A DNA stretch of 64,000 bases from assembly GCF_003014485.1 (NCBI RefSeq), contig NZ_PYGA01000009.1, positions 186,001 to 250,000 on the forward strand, in the 5' to 3' direction. A model generated the notes under the pieces. It was not told where the DNA came from. It saw nothing but the letters and a program-made list of their open reading frames with translations, and made no database searches. Of this stretch, positions 7,124 through 15,580 are shown one piece after another. The DNA is from Murinocardiopsis flavida (GTDB taxonomy: Bacteria > Actinomycetota > Actinomycetes > Streptosporangiales > Streptosporangiaceae). Position 1 is the stretch's first letter; each line of letters begins with the position of its first letter. The position numbers and the translations under genes are program-made.

Positions 7124-8614
7124 GTGACGAGCGACAGCGAACCCGAACAGGTGCGGACCCGGCCCAGATTCCAGCCGTCGACCCTGGGCCTGGTCGGGGT
7201 GGCGTTCGCCGCGATGGCGGTCACCCTGCTGCTGCTCCAGACGTTCATGGGGACGTTTCGATCGGCCGGCTCGCCGCCGGAGCCGACCCCCGACCCCTCC
7301 ATCATCGCGACCCCGCCCGAGGGCACCGCCCGGATCATGGTAGCCGGGGACTCGCTCGCACAGGGCAGCAGCGGCGACTACACCTGGCGCTACCGGCTGT
7401 GGAAGCACCTCACCGACAACGACGCCGACGTGGACTTCGTGGGGCCCGCCGACACCCTGCTCGACGTCAACGCCTTCGACTACGGCGACACCTCCTACGC
7501 CGAACCCGGCTTCGACCGCGACCACTACGCCGCCTGGGGCGCATCGGCGGCCGACATCGCGAAGGGGATCGGCGAGGAGACCGCCCAACACGACCCCGAC
7601 TACCTCCTCCTCATGGCGGGCACCAACGACCTGGTGACCGGGTCCGAACCGGAAGAGGCACTGGAGCACGTGCGCGACGCGGTGTCGACCGCGCGGGTGG
7701 CGCGCGGCAATGTCCAGATCGTGCTCGGTGAGCTGACACCGATGTGGGGCACCGGCCGCGACAAGGCCCTCAACAACGACGTCGCCGAGTTCAACCGCGG
7801 ACTGCCCCGCCTCGCCGCGCAGCTCACCGCCGAGAACTCGCCGGTGGTGGTGGCACACACCGCGGCGGACTACGCCCCCGCCGACGACAACTGGGACACC
7901 ACCCACCCCAACGCGCGCGGTGAGCTGCGGATCGCCGCGGCGTTCGCCGACGCCCTCGACGGGTTCCTCGACTTCGGCGCGCCCTACCCGCGCCCGCTCC
8001 CGAAGGCGGACGTGGGGCCCAGGGACCCGCCGGTGGTCGAGGCCGCCGCTCAGCCGGGCGGGGTGCGGTTGAGCTGGCGGCCGGTGCCCGGCGCCACGCG
8101 GTACAAGGTGCTGCAACGCCGCATCGACCCCGACCCCGACAAGCGGGTGGTGCTGCCGACGGAGGTCGACGGCCACAGCGAGAAGCGGCGGTCGGTCGAC
8201 GTCGACTCGCTGTTCAGCGGCGCCGACTACGAGTTCGTCGTGCAGCCCTACAAGGGCGACGACGCCGGTGTGCGCTCCGAACCGGTGCGGGTGACCGCCG
8301 ACAGCACCGAACCGGGCCCGCCCGAATGGGTGCGGATCACGGCCGACCGCTCCACCCTGGTCTGGGCCGAGGCGCCGCGCGCCACGCACTTCGCGGTGTG
8401 GCGGCGCGCCCTGCGCTGCGAAGGCGACGAGTGCGAACCGCGCGACGGCGAGGGCCCCGACGGCGGCGCCGGATGGCAGCGGATGGAGGTCGTCAACGGC
8501 GACCGCCGCTGGCCGATCGGGGCGGACGACCGCGGCTATGAGTACGTGGTGGTCGCGCACCGCGACTTCGTTGAGGGCGAGGCGTCGAAGCCGCTGGAGG
8601 TCGCGCCGGAGTAG
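7124..8614 (+). CDS. Membrane-anchored SGNH/GDSL hydrolase with C-terminal FnIII-like domains
   Basis: A 496-residue protein starting at GTG 7124. One N-terminal membrane helix (residues about 22-42) anchors it outside the cell. The hydrolase domain shows block I GDSLAQG with the nucleophile Ser, block III GTND and the catalytic pair in DTTHPN, the triad of lipases and carbohydrate acetylesterases. The region from about residue 300 contains two beta-rich repeats (PGGVRLSWRPVPGATRYKV; STLVWAEAPRATHFAV) resembling fibronectin type III modules, which often bind polysaccharide or act as spacers. A deacylase of envelope glycans or lipids is a fair inference. The upstream palindromes suggest control by a lipid-responsive TetR-type repressor. 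Confidence 0.85.
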   Translation: MTSDSEPEQVRTRPRFQPSTLGLVGVAFAAMAVTLLLLQTFMGTFRSAGSPPEPTPDPSIIATPPEGTARIMVAGDSLAQGSSGDYTWRYRLWKHLTDNDADVDFVGPADTLLDVNAFDYGDTSYAEPGFDRDHYAAWGASAADIAKGIGEETAQHDPDYLLLMAGTNDLVTGSEPEEALEHVRDAVSTARVARGNVQIVLGELTPMWGTGRDKALNNDVAEFNRGLPRLAAQLTAENSPVVVAHTAADYAPADDNWDTTHPNARGELRIAAAFADALDGFLDFGAPYPRPLPKADVGPRDPPVVEAAAQPGGVRLSWRPVPGATRYKVLQRRIDPDPDKRVVLPTEVDGHSEKRRSVDVDSLFSGADYEFVVQPYKGDDAGVRSEPVRVTADSTEPGPPEWVRITADRSTLVWAEAPRATHFAVWRRALRCEGDECEPRDGEGPDGGAGWQRMEVVNGDRRWPIGADDRGYEYVVVAHRDFVEGEASKPLEVAPE

Positions 8615-8639
8615 CGGCCGCATGCGGGCATGGGTGCGG

Positions 8640-8664
8640 CCCGTCGGACCAGGGGTCCGACGGG
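8640..8664. terminator. Bidirectional terminator hairpin
   Basis: Perfect 11-bp stem (CCCGTCGGACC with GGTCCGACGGG) around an AGG loop, between the convergent SGNH hydrolase and HNH nuclease genes. Confidence 0.75.
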
Positions 8665-8682
8665 TGCGGCGACCGGGGCGGC

Positions 8683-9975
8683 TCAAGCCGGGCAGCCGGG
8701 GGGCGGATCGGTGCCGTGCCCGTCCCGCACCGGATGGCGGTGCCTGCGGCGCTCGGCCGCGGCCCTGCGGCGCTCCTTCGCGAGGTTGTGCGCCGCGCAC
8801 AGGGGTTGCAGGTTCGACAGGCTCGTGGACCCGCCGTCCCACCAGGCGGTGATGTGGTCGATCTGGCACCACGCGATGGGGCGGTCGCAGCCGTGCTCCC
8901 ACGCGCACGAGTCGTAGGTGGCGTGGATCGCGTTGCGGATGTGGGGCGGGCAGATGCGCTCGGAGCGGCCGACGTCGAGCGGCGCGCCGGTGATGGGGTC
9001 GAGGATGATGCGCCGCAGCTTGCAGTCCTTGGCGAGCGCCCGCGCCTGGGACACCGAGTAGACCACGCCGTTGTCGCTGGTGGCCGGGGGAGAGCCCGGC
9101 TCGCCCCGCAGGGTCGCCAGCGGCACCGTGAGCCGGACCTGGGCGGGCTCGCCCCCGCGCCACGGCAGGTTGCCGGAGTGGGCCAGGCAGAAGCGCACCA
9201 TGGCCATCGCGGAGTCGTAGCGGCGCTGCGCCGCGGTGCGCTGATCGCCCTCGGCTGGGGGAGCGGAGAAGGCGTCGAGCGCGGTGCGCAGGGCGTCGTA
9301 ATCGGCGGAATCGCCCGACATGCCGAAGTGGAAACCGCCGAGAACGGGGTCGTGCGCCAACCCGGCCGAGCGGCCCTCGTGGAGCTCCGCCTCGCTGCGA
9401 TCGTGATCGGCCGGGTGCAGCGTGGCGAAGAGCCTCGCGCCGGCGCGGTCGAGATCCTTGCAGGTGCTGGAGTCCTTGAGGGCGAGCGGCAGCAGGATCT
9501 GCTCGACCGCTCCGGCGAGATCGGCCTCGCTGGGGTAGAGCTCGCGGTCGCGCAGCGGGGCGCAGCGGCCGACGTGGTGCGCGATGCGGGCTGCCTTGGC
9601 AGCGGTGATGCCGCCGTCCTCCATGGCCGCCCAGGAGGCGTCGAGCCCCTCGGGGAAGTCGGCGAGTGCGGCGTACTGGGCGCCCTCGGACCGGGTGAGC
9701 CCGCCAGCGCACGAGAACCAGTCGGCCGCGCGCCGGAACCCGGCCGACGCCATGCCGCCGGACGCCTTGGCGCGCGCCGCCACCTGTGCCACGGCGGCCT
9801 GCACCCGGCCGAGGTCGGCGAGCAGCGAGGTGAGCTCCTCGGCGACCTCGCGTGCGGCACCCGGGGGGATGGCCTCGGCGGATTCGTCCCGCAGCAACCG
9901 GGCGGCGCCGCCCAGCAGCTTCCGCGCCTGGGCCACCCGGCCCGGCTGCGAGGGAGCTGCTTGAGTTTCGATCAT
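8683..9975 (-). CDS. DUF222 / HNH endonuclease domain protein (13E12 family)
   Basis: A 430-residue protein. The long helical N-terminal part (DUF222; for example EGAQYAALADF and GGITAAKAARIAHHVGRC) leads to a C-terminal HNH nuclease with CAWEHGCD, WCQIDHITAWWDGG, NLQPLCAAHN: the metal and catalytic residues (IDH, N and H) and the zinc cysteines are present. The family is abundant in actinobacteria, often in several copies. Its role is not established; DNA repair or mobile-element links have been proposed. The start codon directly follows an AT-rich palindrome (9978-9999), which suggests tightly controlled, probably leaderless expression. No transposon ends were seen. Confidence 0.9.
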   Translation of the reverse strand: MIETQAAPSQPGRVAQARKLLGGAARLLRDESAEAIPPGAAREVAEELTSLLADLGRVQAAVAQVAARAKASGGMASAGFRRAADWFSCAGGLTRSEGAQYAALADFPEGLDASWAAMEDGGITAAKAARIAHHVGRCAPLRDRELYPSEADLAGAVEQILLPLALKDSSTCKDLDRAGARLFATLHPADHDRSEAELHEGRSAGLAHDPVLGGFHFGMSGDSADYDALRTALDAFSAPPAEGDQRTAAQRRYDSAMAMVRFCLAHSGNLPWRGGEPAQVRLTVPLATLRGEPGSPPATSDNGVVYSVSQARALAKDCKLRRIILDPITGAPLDVGRSERICPPHIRNAIHATYDSCAWEHGCDRPIAWCQIDHITAWWDGGSTSLSNLQPLCAAHNLAKERRRAAAERRRHRHPVRDGHGTDPPPGCPA

Positions 9976-9977
9976 GT

Positions 9978-9999
9978 GTTCAATTTAATCGTGTTGAAC
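9978..9999. promoter_or_regulatory. Palindrome at the start of the HNH gene
   Basis: GTTCAA and TTGAAC separated by 10 bp, read on the minus strand with a TTAAAT -10-like box between them, ending two bases before the ATG. The region is unusually AT-rich. It looks like an operator over the promoter of a leaderless transcript. Confidence 0.5.
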
Positions 10000-10206
10000 T
10001 GCAAATACTATATCCGAAGGGTGATGCTGGTGTTACCTGTGGGGCAGGAGTGCCTACCCAGGCAGGGCCGCTCCCGGCGGAACGACGCCCCGCCGCCGTC
10101 TACGATCCAGATGGCGTCCTGCGGCGCGGCGAACCGAGGGTGCGCGGCGATGGTCCTCGGCTCGACCCATGCGCCACAGCACCGTTCGACCTCGGTAGGA
10201 GGCGTC

Positions 10207-11460
10207 GTGACCCGAATCGACTGGACCGAAGCTGGCGAGCAGCGGAGCGCGCAGTGGCGCTCGGAGAGCCGGACGCCGCCGCCCGTGCGCGTCGTCGTCG
10301 CCGACGACCGCATGAAGGCCGACACCGCGTACCGCCTGGCCACAAAGGGCACCGCGCTGCTGTGGCGGGGCGACTTCCACAACGCACGCCAACTGCTGAG
10401 CGCCGTGGCCCGGCGCTGCGACCGGTCGTCCCGCCCGAAGGGCGGCACCCCCGCTGAGGGGTTCGCGGCGCACCGCCGCGCCCGCGCCCGCCGCGCCCGG
10501 ACCCTCGGCATGCTCCTGGTGGAACTGGCGCCCGATCACAGCGTCGCGCTGCGGCGGGCGCCCGACACCCGCCGGGCCTGCGCGCGGGTCTTCGGCGACG
10601 CGCGGGACGGCCAGGGCGGTCAGGACGGTCAGGACGGTCAGGACGGCTCGGTCATCGCGATCAGCGAACTGCTCGGCCTGCTCAGCGCCGACGAATGGCG
10701 GCGCAAAGGGGTGGCCGTCCCCGCACTCGACGCGCGCGTACACGCCCATTACGGCGTCTTCTCCCCGGTCAGGGGCGAGTACGTCGACCTGGTGGCCCAG
10801 GCGCCGCTGCCCGGGCAGCGGGGCGGCGCCGCGGGGCGCCCGCGCGTCGCCTTCGACATCGGCACGGGGACGGGGGTGCTCGCGGCGGTCCTGGCGCGCC
10901 GCGGCGTCGGTCGTGTGGTCGCCACCGACACCGACCCCCGCGCGCTGGCGTGCGCCGCCGAGAACATCGACCGCCTGGGGTACGCCGAACAGGTCGCCAC
11001 CGTCGCCGCCGACCTGTTCCCCGAGGGCCGCGCCTCGCTGATCGTGTGCAACCCGCCGTGGGTCCCGGCCGACCCGACCAGCCCGATCGAGCGCGGCGTC
11101 TACGACCCGGAGAGCCGCATGCTGCACGGCTTCCTCGCCGGGCTGCCCGAACATCTCGACGAGGGCGGCGAGGGCTGGCTGATCCTGTCGGACTTCGCGG
11201 AGCACCTGGGGTTGCGGTCGAGGTCGGAGCTGACCGACGCGTTCGACGCGGCGGGCCTGGCGGTCGCCGGCACTTTGGACACCAGGCCGCGCCATCCCCG
11301 CGCGTCCGATCCATCGGACCCGCTGCACGCCGCCCGCGCCGCCGAGGTGACGACCCTGTGGCGGCTGCGCCCGCGCGCGGGAAGCGGGCACGCAGAGGAC
11401 CACGCAGAGGACCACACAGAGAACCGCGGAGAGAACCGCGCAGAGGGGCACACGGAGTAG
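10207..11460 (+). CDS. Class I SAM-dependent methyltransferase (PrmC/HemK-like)
   Basis: A 417-residue protein starting at GTG 10207, right behind TAGGAGG. The C-terminal half is a Rossmann methyltransferase: motif I FDIGTGTGVLAAVL, ATDTDP acidic loop, then IVCNPPWVPA, the NPP[Y/W] motif of N-methylases acting on glutamine or adenine. The N-terminal half (residues 1-160) is Arg-rich, helical and unlike PrmC, so this is not the release-factor enzyme itself; the substrate is unknown. Two expansions are visible: a QDG triplet repeat (10618-10644) in the linker and a 12-bp repeat at the C-terminus whose last unit contains the stop codon. Confidence 0.8.
   Translation: MTRIDWTEAGEQRSAQWRSESRTPPPVRVVVADDRMKADTAYRLATKGTALLWRGDFHNARQLLSAVARRCDRSSRPKGGTPAEGFAAHRRARARRARTLGMLLVELAPDHSVALRRAPDTRRACARVFGDARDGQGGQDGQDGQDGSVIAISELLGLLSADEWRRKGVAVPALDARVHAHYGVFSPVRGEYVDLVAQAPLPGQRGGAAGRPRVAFDIGTGTGVLAAVLARRGVGRVVATDTDPRALACAAENIDRLGYAEQVATVAADLFPEGRASLIVCNPPWVPADPTSPIERGVYDPESRMLHGFLAGLPEHLDEGGEGWLILSDFAEHLGLRSRSELTDAFDAAGLAVAGTLDTRPRHPRASDPSDPLHAARAAEVTTLWRLRPRAGSGHAEDHAEDHTENRGENRAEGHTE
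10618..10644. repeat. 9-bp tandem repeat in a methyltransferase gene
   Basis: Three exact copies of GGTCAGGAC, encoding a QDG repeat in the interdomain linker. Confidence 0.9.
11389..11460. repeat. 12-bp tandem repeat ending in the stop codon
   Basis: Six 12-bp units, the first two identical (CACGCAGAGGAC), encoding HAED, HAED, HTEN, RGEN, RAEG and HTE-stop. The TAG stop occupies the last codon of unit six. A further AGGT/GGCAG repeat follows at 11471-11510. Confidence 0.9.
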
Positions 11461-11470
11461 GGAACCAGGC

Positions 11471-11510
11471 GAGCAGGCAGGTAGGTAGGTAGGGGAGCAG
11501 GCAGGGGAGT
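11471..11510. repeat. AGGT and GCAGGCAGG simple repeats
   Basis: GCAGGCAGGTAGGTAGGTAGG followed by GCAGGCAGG in the gap between the methyltransferase and the glycan cluster. Confidence 0.8.
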
Positions 11511-11671
11511 CGAGCAGCGGAGTACTGAGGAGCGCTGGGGCGTGCCGATGGTCCCGGTCGATGAGTGGGTCGATCGGGTCCCCGAACCGCCGGGCAGGTG
11601 GTGGCGCGCAGTTCGATCGGGGTGCCGAGCGGGTGCCGCACGGACGTGGCGAGGGAGCGGAGGTGGAGCGG

Positions 11672-13774
11672 ATGGCCGCCGTCGGTGGCGAGGCGGGGAG
11701 CGGGGCTGCGGGCAGGGGCGCCGCTCTGCGGCGGTGGGGTGTCCGGCTGGTGCCCGCGCTGGTCTCGGTCGCGTTGGGCGTGCTGGCGCTGGGCCCGGTG
11801 CTCGGGCCGGGGTTCGCGCTGCGTTACGACATGGTGTTCGTCCCCGATCCGCCGTTGTCCGCGGCGTCTCTCGGCGGCGGGTCGGGGTTCGCCCGCGCTG
11901 TGCCGAGCGACGCGGTGGTCGCCGCGCTCGCGACCGTGCTGCCCGCTGACGCGGTGCAGGCGATCGCGTTGCTGTCCGTCTTTGTCGTGGGGGGAACGGG
12001 GGCCGCGCGTCTGGTGCCAGGGGGCGGGTGGGCGCCGCGGAGCGCGGCCGCCGTCCTCTACGTCTGGAACCCGTTCGTCGCCGAGCGGCTGCTGCTGGGG
12101 CAGTGGGCGATGCTGCTCGGGTACGCCGGGCTGCCATGGGTGCTCGCCGCGGTGGTCCGGCTCGGGCGGGCGCGCGGCGTGCCCCGCCTGGTCGTGGCGC
12201 TGATCCCGGCCGCTGTGGGCGGCTTCTCCTCGGTGGTGCTCTCGGCGCTGGTGGCGGGGCCCGCTGCGGTGGTGCGGCGCGGGGCGGGGCGGCTGCGCGC
12301 GCTGGGGTGGACGGTGTGCGCGCTCGTGCTGGTGAGCCTGCCGTGGCTGATCCCTTCGCTCTCCAGCGGCGCCCGGACCGATCCGGCCGCGGTGGAGTTG
12401 TTCGCGGCGCGTGCCGATGGCCCGTTCGGTGCGGCGGGGTCGCTGCTGGTCCTCGGCGGGGTGTGGAACGCGCAGGCGGTACCCGAGTGGTACGGGGTGC
12501 CGGTGTTCGCGGCGTGCAGGGTGGTCCTCGCTGTCGCCGCGGTGGCGGGGTGGGTGTGGTTGGCGCGCGGCGGCGTGCGGTCGGCGCCGGTGTTCTGGCC
12601 GGGGTTGTCGGTCGCCGCGGCGCTGGGGCTGGGGGTGGCGCTGCTCGGGACGGTCGAACCGGGCCGGGAGCTGCTCCGGGCGCTGATCGGGTGGTGGCCG
12701 GGGTTCGGGCCGCTGCGCGACGGCCAGTTGTTCGTGGCGCCGCTGGCGCTGCTCCAGGCGGCGGGGCTGGGCGGCGCGGTGGCGTGGGTGCTGCGGAGTG
12801 TGCGCCGCGGGGCGGGCGGCACGGCGCATGGCGGGGCGGGGGCTCCGGGGGAACCCCTTTCTTCAAGTAAAGCCGAGTCGGGTACCGCGCCGCCATTCGG
12901 ATCTTCCGGGGTGTGGACGGCGCTTCGCCTGGGCGGGGGCCGCGCGTCCGGGGCGGCCGTTGCGACGGGGGCGGTCGCGGTGGCCGTCCTGCTGCTGGCG
13001 CCGGTGGCGCTGCTGCCGGGGCTTGCCTGGGGGGCGGCCGGCCGCCTCGCGCCGGTGGACTACCCGTCGGAATGGCGCGCCGTGCGGAACCTGGTCGACG
13101 GGGATCCCCGGCCGGGTGCGCTGGTGTCGCTGCCGTGGAGCGCCTACCGGGGGCTCGACTGGGGGGGCGGTGGACGTACTGTCGTGGTACTCGACCCGGC
13201 GGTGAAGTCGTTCGACCGCAGAGTGGTGTGGAACGACGACCTCCGGGTCGCCGTCGGCGGGCGGGTGCGCACGGTCGACGGCGAGGACCCCCTCGCGCGC
13301 GCCGTGGCCCCCGCGGTGGCGGGCGGCTGGCCGCTGCGCGCCGACCCTTCGGCGGCGCGGCGTTTGGGCGCAGCGGGCGTGCGCTACGTCCTCGTCGACC
13401 GCGCTGCGGCCCGCGCGGCGCTCGGCGCCGACGGCCCCGGGACGCCCGGCGCGTCCCCGGGTACCTCCTCGGACGCCTCCGGGGGCGCCGGAGGAGGCAC
13501 AGGAGGAGCTGCCGGAGACGCCGACAAGAACACGTTCTTCATTTCGCGGGGCGACGCCCAGGTGGTGCACAAAGGGGCCCGGTTCGTGCTGCTCCGCCTG
13601 CCCGATGACCATGTCCAGGCGAGGGTTGAGCGACTTTCGGGGTTGGAAGTTACCGGCTGGTTCGTTACAGTTGTGGCAATTCTCTGGTCAATGGTTGTAT
13701 CAGGTTCTAATCTCGTTCCCGTGCGTCCCGTCCGGAGCACCGGGATGGGTACGTGGAAGGAGAACCGCAAGTGA
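11672..13774 (+). CDS. Multi-pass membrane protein, GT-C glycosyltransferase-like
   Basis: About 700 residues with roughly ten or more hydrophobic helices in the first two thirds, a soluble region (PVDYPSEWRAVRNLVDGDP, VVVLDPAVKSFDRRVVWNDDLRV) and a last helix near the C-terminus. The early loop RYDMVFVPDPPL and WNPFVAERLLLGQW resemble acidic-loop GT-C enzymes that use lipid-linked sugars. I infer a role in envelope glycan assembly from this and from AftD downstream. The start ATG 11672 has GGAGG 8 bases upstream; the frame is open from 11561. The last 50 codons have much lower GC at third positions than the rest, perhaps because promoter elements for the next genes lie there. A Gly/Ser/Ala-rich insertion precedes the end (GASPGTSSDASGGAGG). 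The stop overlaps the DUF2613 start. Confidence 0.7.
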   Translation: MAAVGGEAGSGAAGRGAALRRWGVRLVPALVSVALGVLALGPVLGPGFALRYDMVFVPDPPLSAASLGGGSGFARAVPSDAVVAALATVLPADAVQAIALLSVFVVGGTGAARLVPGGGWAPRSAAAVLYVWNPFVAERLLLGQWAMLLGYAGLPWVLAAVVRLGRARGVPRLVVALIPAAVGGFSSVVLSALVAGPAAVVRRGAGRLRALGWTVCALVLVSLPWLIPSLSSGARTDPAAVELFAARADGPFGAAGSLLVLGGVWNAQAVPEWYGVPVFAACRVVLAVAAVAGWVWLARGGVRSAPVFWPGLSVAAALGLGVALLGTVEPGRELLRALIGWWPGFGPLRDGQLFVAPLALLQAAGLGGAVAWVLRSVRRGAGGTAHGGAGAPGEPLSSSKAESGTAPPFGSSGVWTALRLGGGRASGAAVATGAVAVAVLLLAPVALLPGLAWGAAGRLAPVDYPSEWRAVRNLVDGDPRPGALVSLPWSAYRGLDWGGGGRTVVVLDPAVKSFDRRVVWNDDLRVAVGGRVRTVDGEDPLARAVAPAVAGGWPLRADPSAARRLGAAGVRYVLVDRAAARAALGADGPGTPGASPGTSSDASGGAGGGTGGAAGDADKNTFFISRGDAQVVHKGARFVLLRLPDDHVQARVERLSGLEVTGWFVTVVAILWSMVVSGSNLVPVRPVRSTGMGTWKENRK

Positions 13775-13911
13775 TCAAGATTCTTGCCGCATCGGTCATC
13801 GGCGCGGCGCTGGCCGGTGGGCTGACCTTCGGCATCACCACCTGGTCCACCAATGCCTCTGCCGATGCGGAGCCGGTGAACGAGTCCCTTTACAACTACG
13901 GCGACCGCTGA
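13771..13911 (+). CDS. DUF2613 family small secreted/membrane protein
   Basis: A 46-residue protein starting at GTG 13771, overlapping the previous stop by GTGA and served by GGAAGGAG 8 bases upstream. The sequence VIKILAASVIGAALAGGLTF forms one hydrophobic helix, followed by STNASADAEPVNESLYNYGDR. I recognise this as DUF2613, a family of tiny putative secreted actinobacterial proteins of unknown function. Coupling to the GT-C-like gene and closeness to the AftD gene suggest that it is a subunit or helper of the glycan machinery; this is an inference. Confidence 0.85.
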   Translation: MIKILAASVIGAALAGGLTFGITTWSTNASADAEPVNESLYNYGDR

Positions 13912-14209
13912 CCCGGGCCGGCCCCGCGTCCCCCGTTCGCGGGTGCCGGTCGGGTCGCGCCGGGCGCGAACCCTCTCGGTCTTCGCAGGTACGACCCCTG
14001 CGGCCCTCCTGAACCACCGGTTCCGGGCCCGGCCCATGCGTCGTCTGCCGCCGCCTTCAGCGGACCTCTCCGCCGACGGCGCCTCTGGCGTCCCCACCCA
14101 CTGATCACACGCCCCTTATTCCGGGCCCGGTTTCCCCTGGCCCCGCCGCCGGGGTCCCTTTCCCGCGGCGCGGTGCCGCCGGGCCGCGCGGGCGGAACAA
14201 GGAGTACAC

Positions 14210-15580
14210 GTGGTCTTCCAGCAGACCCCCCTCTCGGAGCAGCGGGATTCCGCCGGCCCACCGCCGCCGCGGCTCGCGCCGGCCACCGATAGCCCGACCA
14301 CCGATAACCCGGCGGTCGACGGTCCGGTCGGCGCCGACCCGGGACCCCGCCTCGACGGTGTCCGCATCGCCGTCATCAACTGGCGCGACCCGTGGCAGGC
14401 CGCAGCGGGCGGCGCCGAGGAGTACGCCTGGCAGATCAGCCGGCACCTCGTGGGGAGGGGCGCGCTGGTCACGTTCGTCACGAGCCGGGAGCCCGGGCAG
14501 GCCCGCCACGAGACCCGCGACGGCGTCATCTTCCGCCGCATGGGGGGCAAGTTCAGCGTGTACCCGCTGGTGGCGCTCTGGCTGCTGCTGTGGCGGCGCG
14601 AATTCCAGGTGGCGCTCGACTGTATGAACGGCATCCCGTTCTTCTCGCGGCTGGTGCTGCCGCGCGCCACCCGGGTGGTCAGCGTCGTGCACCATGTGCA
14701 CGACCTCCAGTTCAACGCGTATTTCAACCGGCCCATGGCGTGGTTCGGCCGGTTCGTCGAGAGCCGCGTCGCCTCGTTCGTGTACCGCCATTGCACGACG
14801 GTCACGGTGTCGGAGTCGTCCCGCCGCGCCATGCGCGAGAAGCTCGGCTGGCGCGGGCCCATCACCGTGGTGCACAACGGCAGCCCGCAGGCCGAGCCGG
14901 TGCCGCCGCCCGGTGACCCGTCGGAGCTGGGCGCCCCCGCCGTTGTCAGCCTGGGCCGCCTCGTGGTGCAGAAGCGCGTCACGCGGGTGGTCGACCTCGC
15001 CGTCGACCTCCGCGACTCCTGGCCGGGGCTGCGGGTGCACGTCGTGGGCCGGGGCCCGGAGAGTGTGCCGCTGGAGGAGCAGATCCGCCGGCACTGGTTG
15101 GCCGATCGCGTCGTTCTGCACGGATTTCTGCCGGAGGACGCCAAGAATGCGGTCCTCGCCGGTTCGTTGCTGCACGTCACCGCCTCGGAGTTCGAGGGGT
15201 GGGGGTTGACCGTCATCGAAGCGGCCGCCATGGGGGTGCCGACCGTCGCCTACGATGTCGATGGCCTGCGCGATTCCGTGCGCGACGGCGAGACCGGGTG
15301 GTTGGTGCGCGACGGCGAGGAGCTGTCGGCCGTGGTCCGCCGCGCGCTCACCGAGCTTCGCGATCCGGCGCGGGCCGACGAGGTCCGCCGCGCCTGCCGG
15401 GCGTGGGCCGCCCGTTTCACCTGGAAGTGCAGTGGAGCCGCGATGACCGGGCTGGTAGCAGCCGAGATCGGCGCCGTGCCGAGCACTGGAGCCGTGTCCG
15501 CCGCGGCCTTCGCCCCGGCCCGCGGCCCTACTTTCGACACGGCTCCCGACCCGTCCGGAGAGGGCGGGGCGCCCGCGTGA
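14210..15580 (+). CDS. Glycosyltransferase family 4
   Basis: A 456-residue GT-B enzyme starting at GTG 14210 with AAGGAG 5 bases upstream. After a Pro/Asp/Thr-rich tail-like N-terminus (about 45 residues), the fold begins at IAVINWRDPWQAAAGGAEEY, the glycine-rich acceptor loop. VVSLGRLVVQKRV opens the donor domain, and SEFEGWGLTVIEAAAMGVP carries the E-x7-E donor motif of retaining family 4 enzymes. It probably adds a sugar from a nucleotide donor at the cytoplasmic membrane face. The stop overlaps the AftD start by GTGA, so the two are translationally coupled. Donor sugar unknown. Confidence 0.9.
   Translation: MVFQQTPLSEQRDSAGPPPPRLAPATDSPTTDNPAVDGPVGADPGPRLDGVRIAVINWRDPWQAAAGGAEEYAWQISRHLVGRGALVTFVTSREPGQARHETRDGVIFRRMGGKFSVYPLVALWLLLWRREFQVALDCMNGIPFFSRLVLPRATRVVSVVHHVHDLQFNAYFNRPMAWFGRFVESRVASFVYRHCTTVTVSESSRRAMREKLGWRGPITVVHNGSPQAEPVPPPGDPSELGAPAVVSLGRLVVQKRVTRVVDLAVDLRDSWPGLRVHVVGRGPESVPLEEQIRRHWLADRVVLHGFLPEDAKNAVLAGSLLHVTASEFEGWGLTVIEAAAMGVPTVAYDVDGLRDSVRDGETGWLVRDGEELSAVVRRALTELRDPARADEVRRACRAWAARFTWKCSGAAMTGLVAAEIGAVPSTGAVSAAAFAPARGPTFDTAPDPSGEGGAPA

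Noticed and set aside
8683-9975. HNH gene as part of a mobile element
   Set aside because: DUF222/HNH genes are normal residents of actinobacterial genomes, and no terminal repeats, integrase or target duplication were seen.
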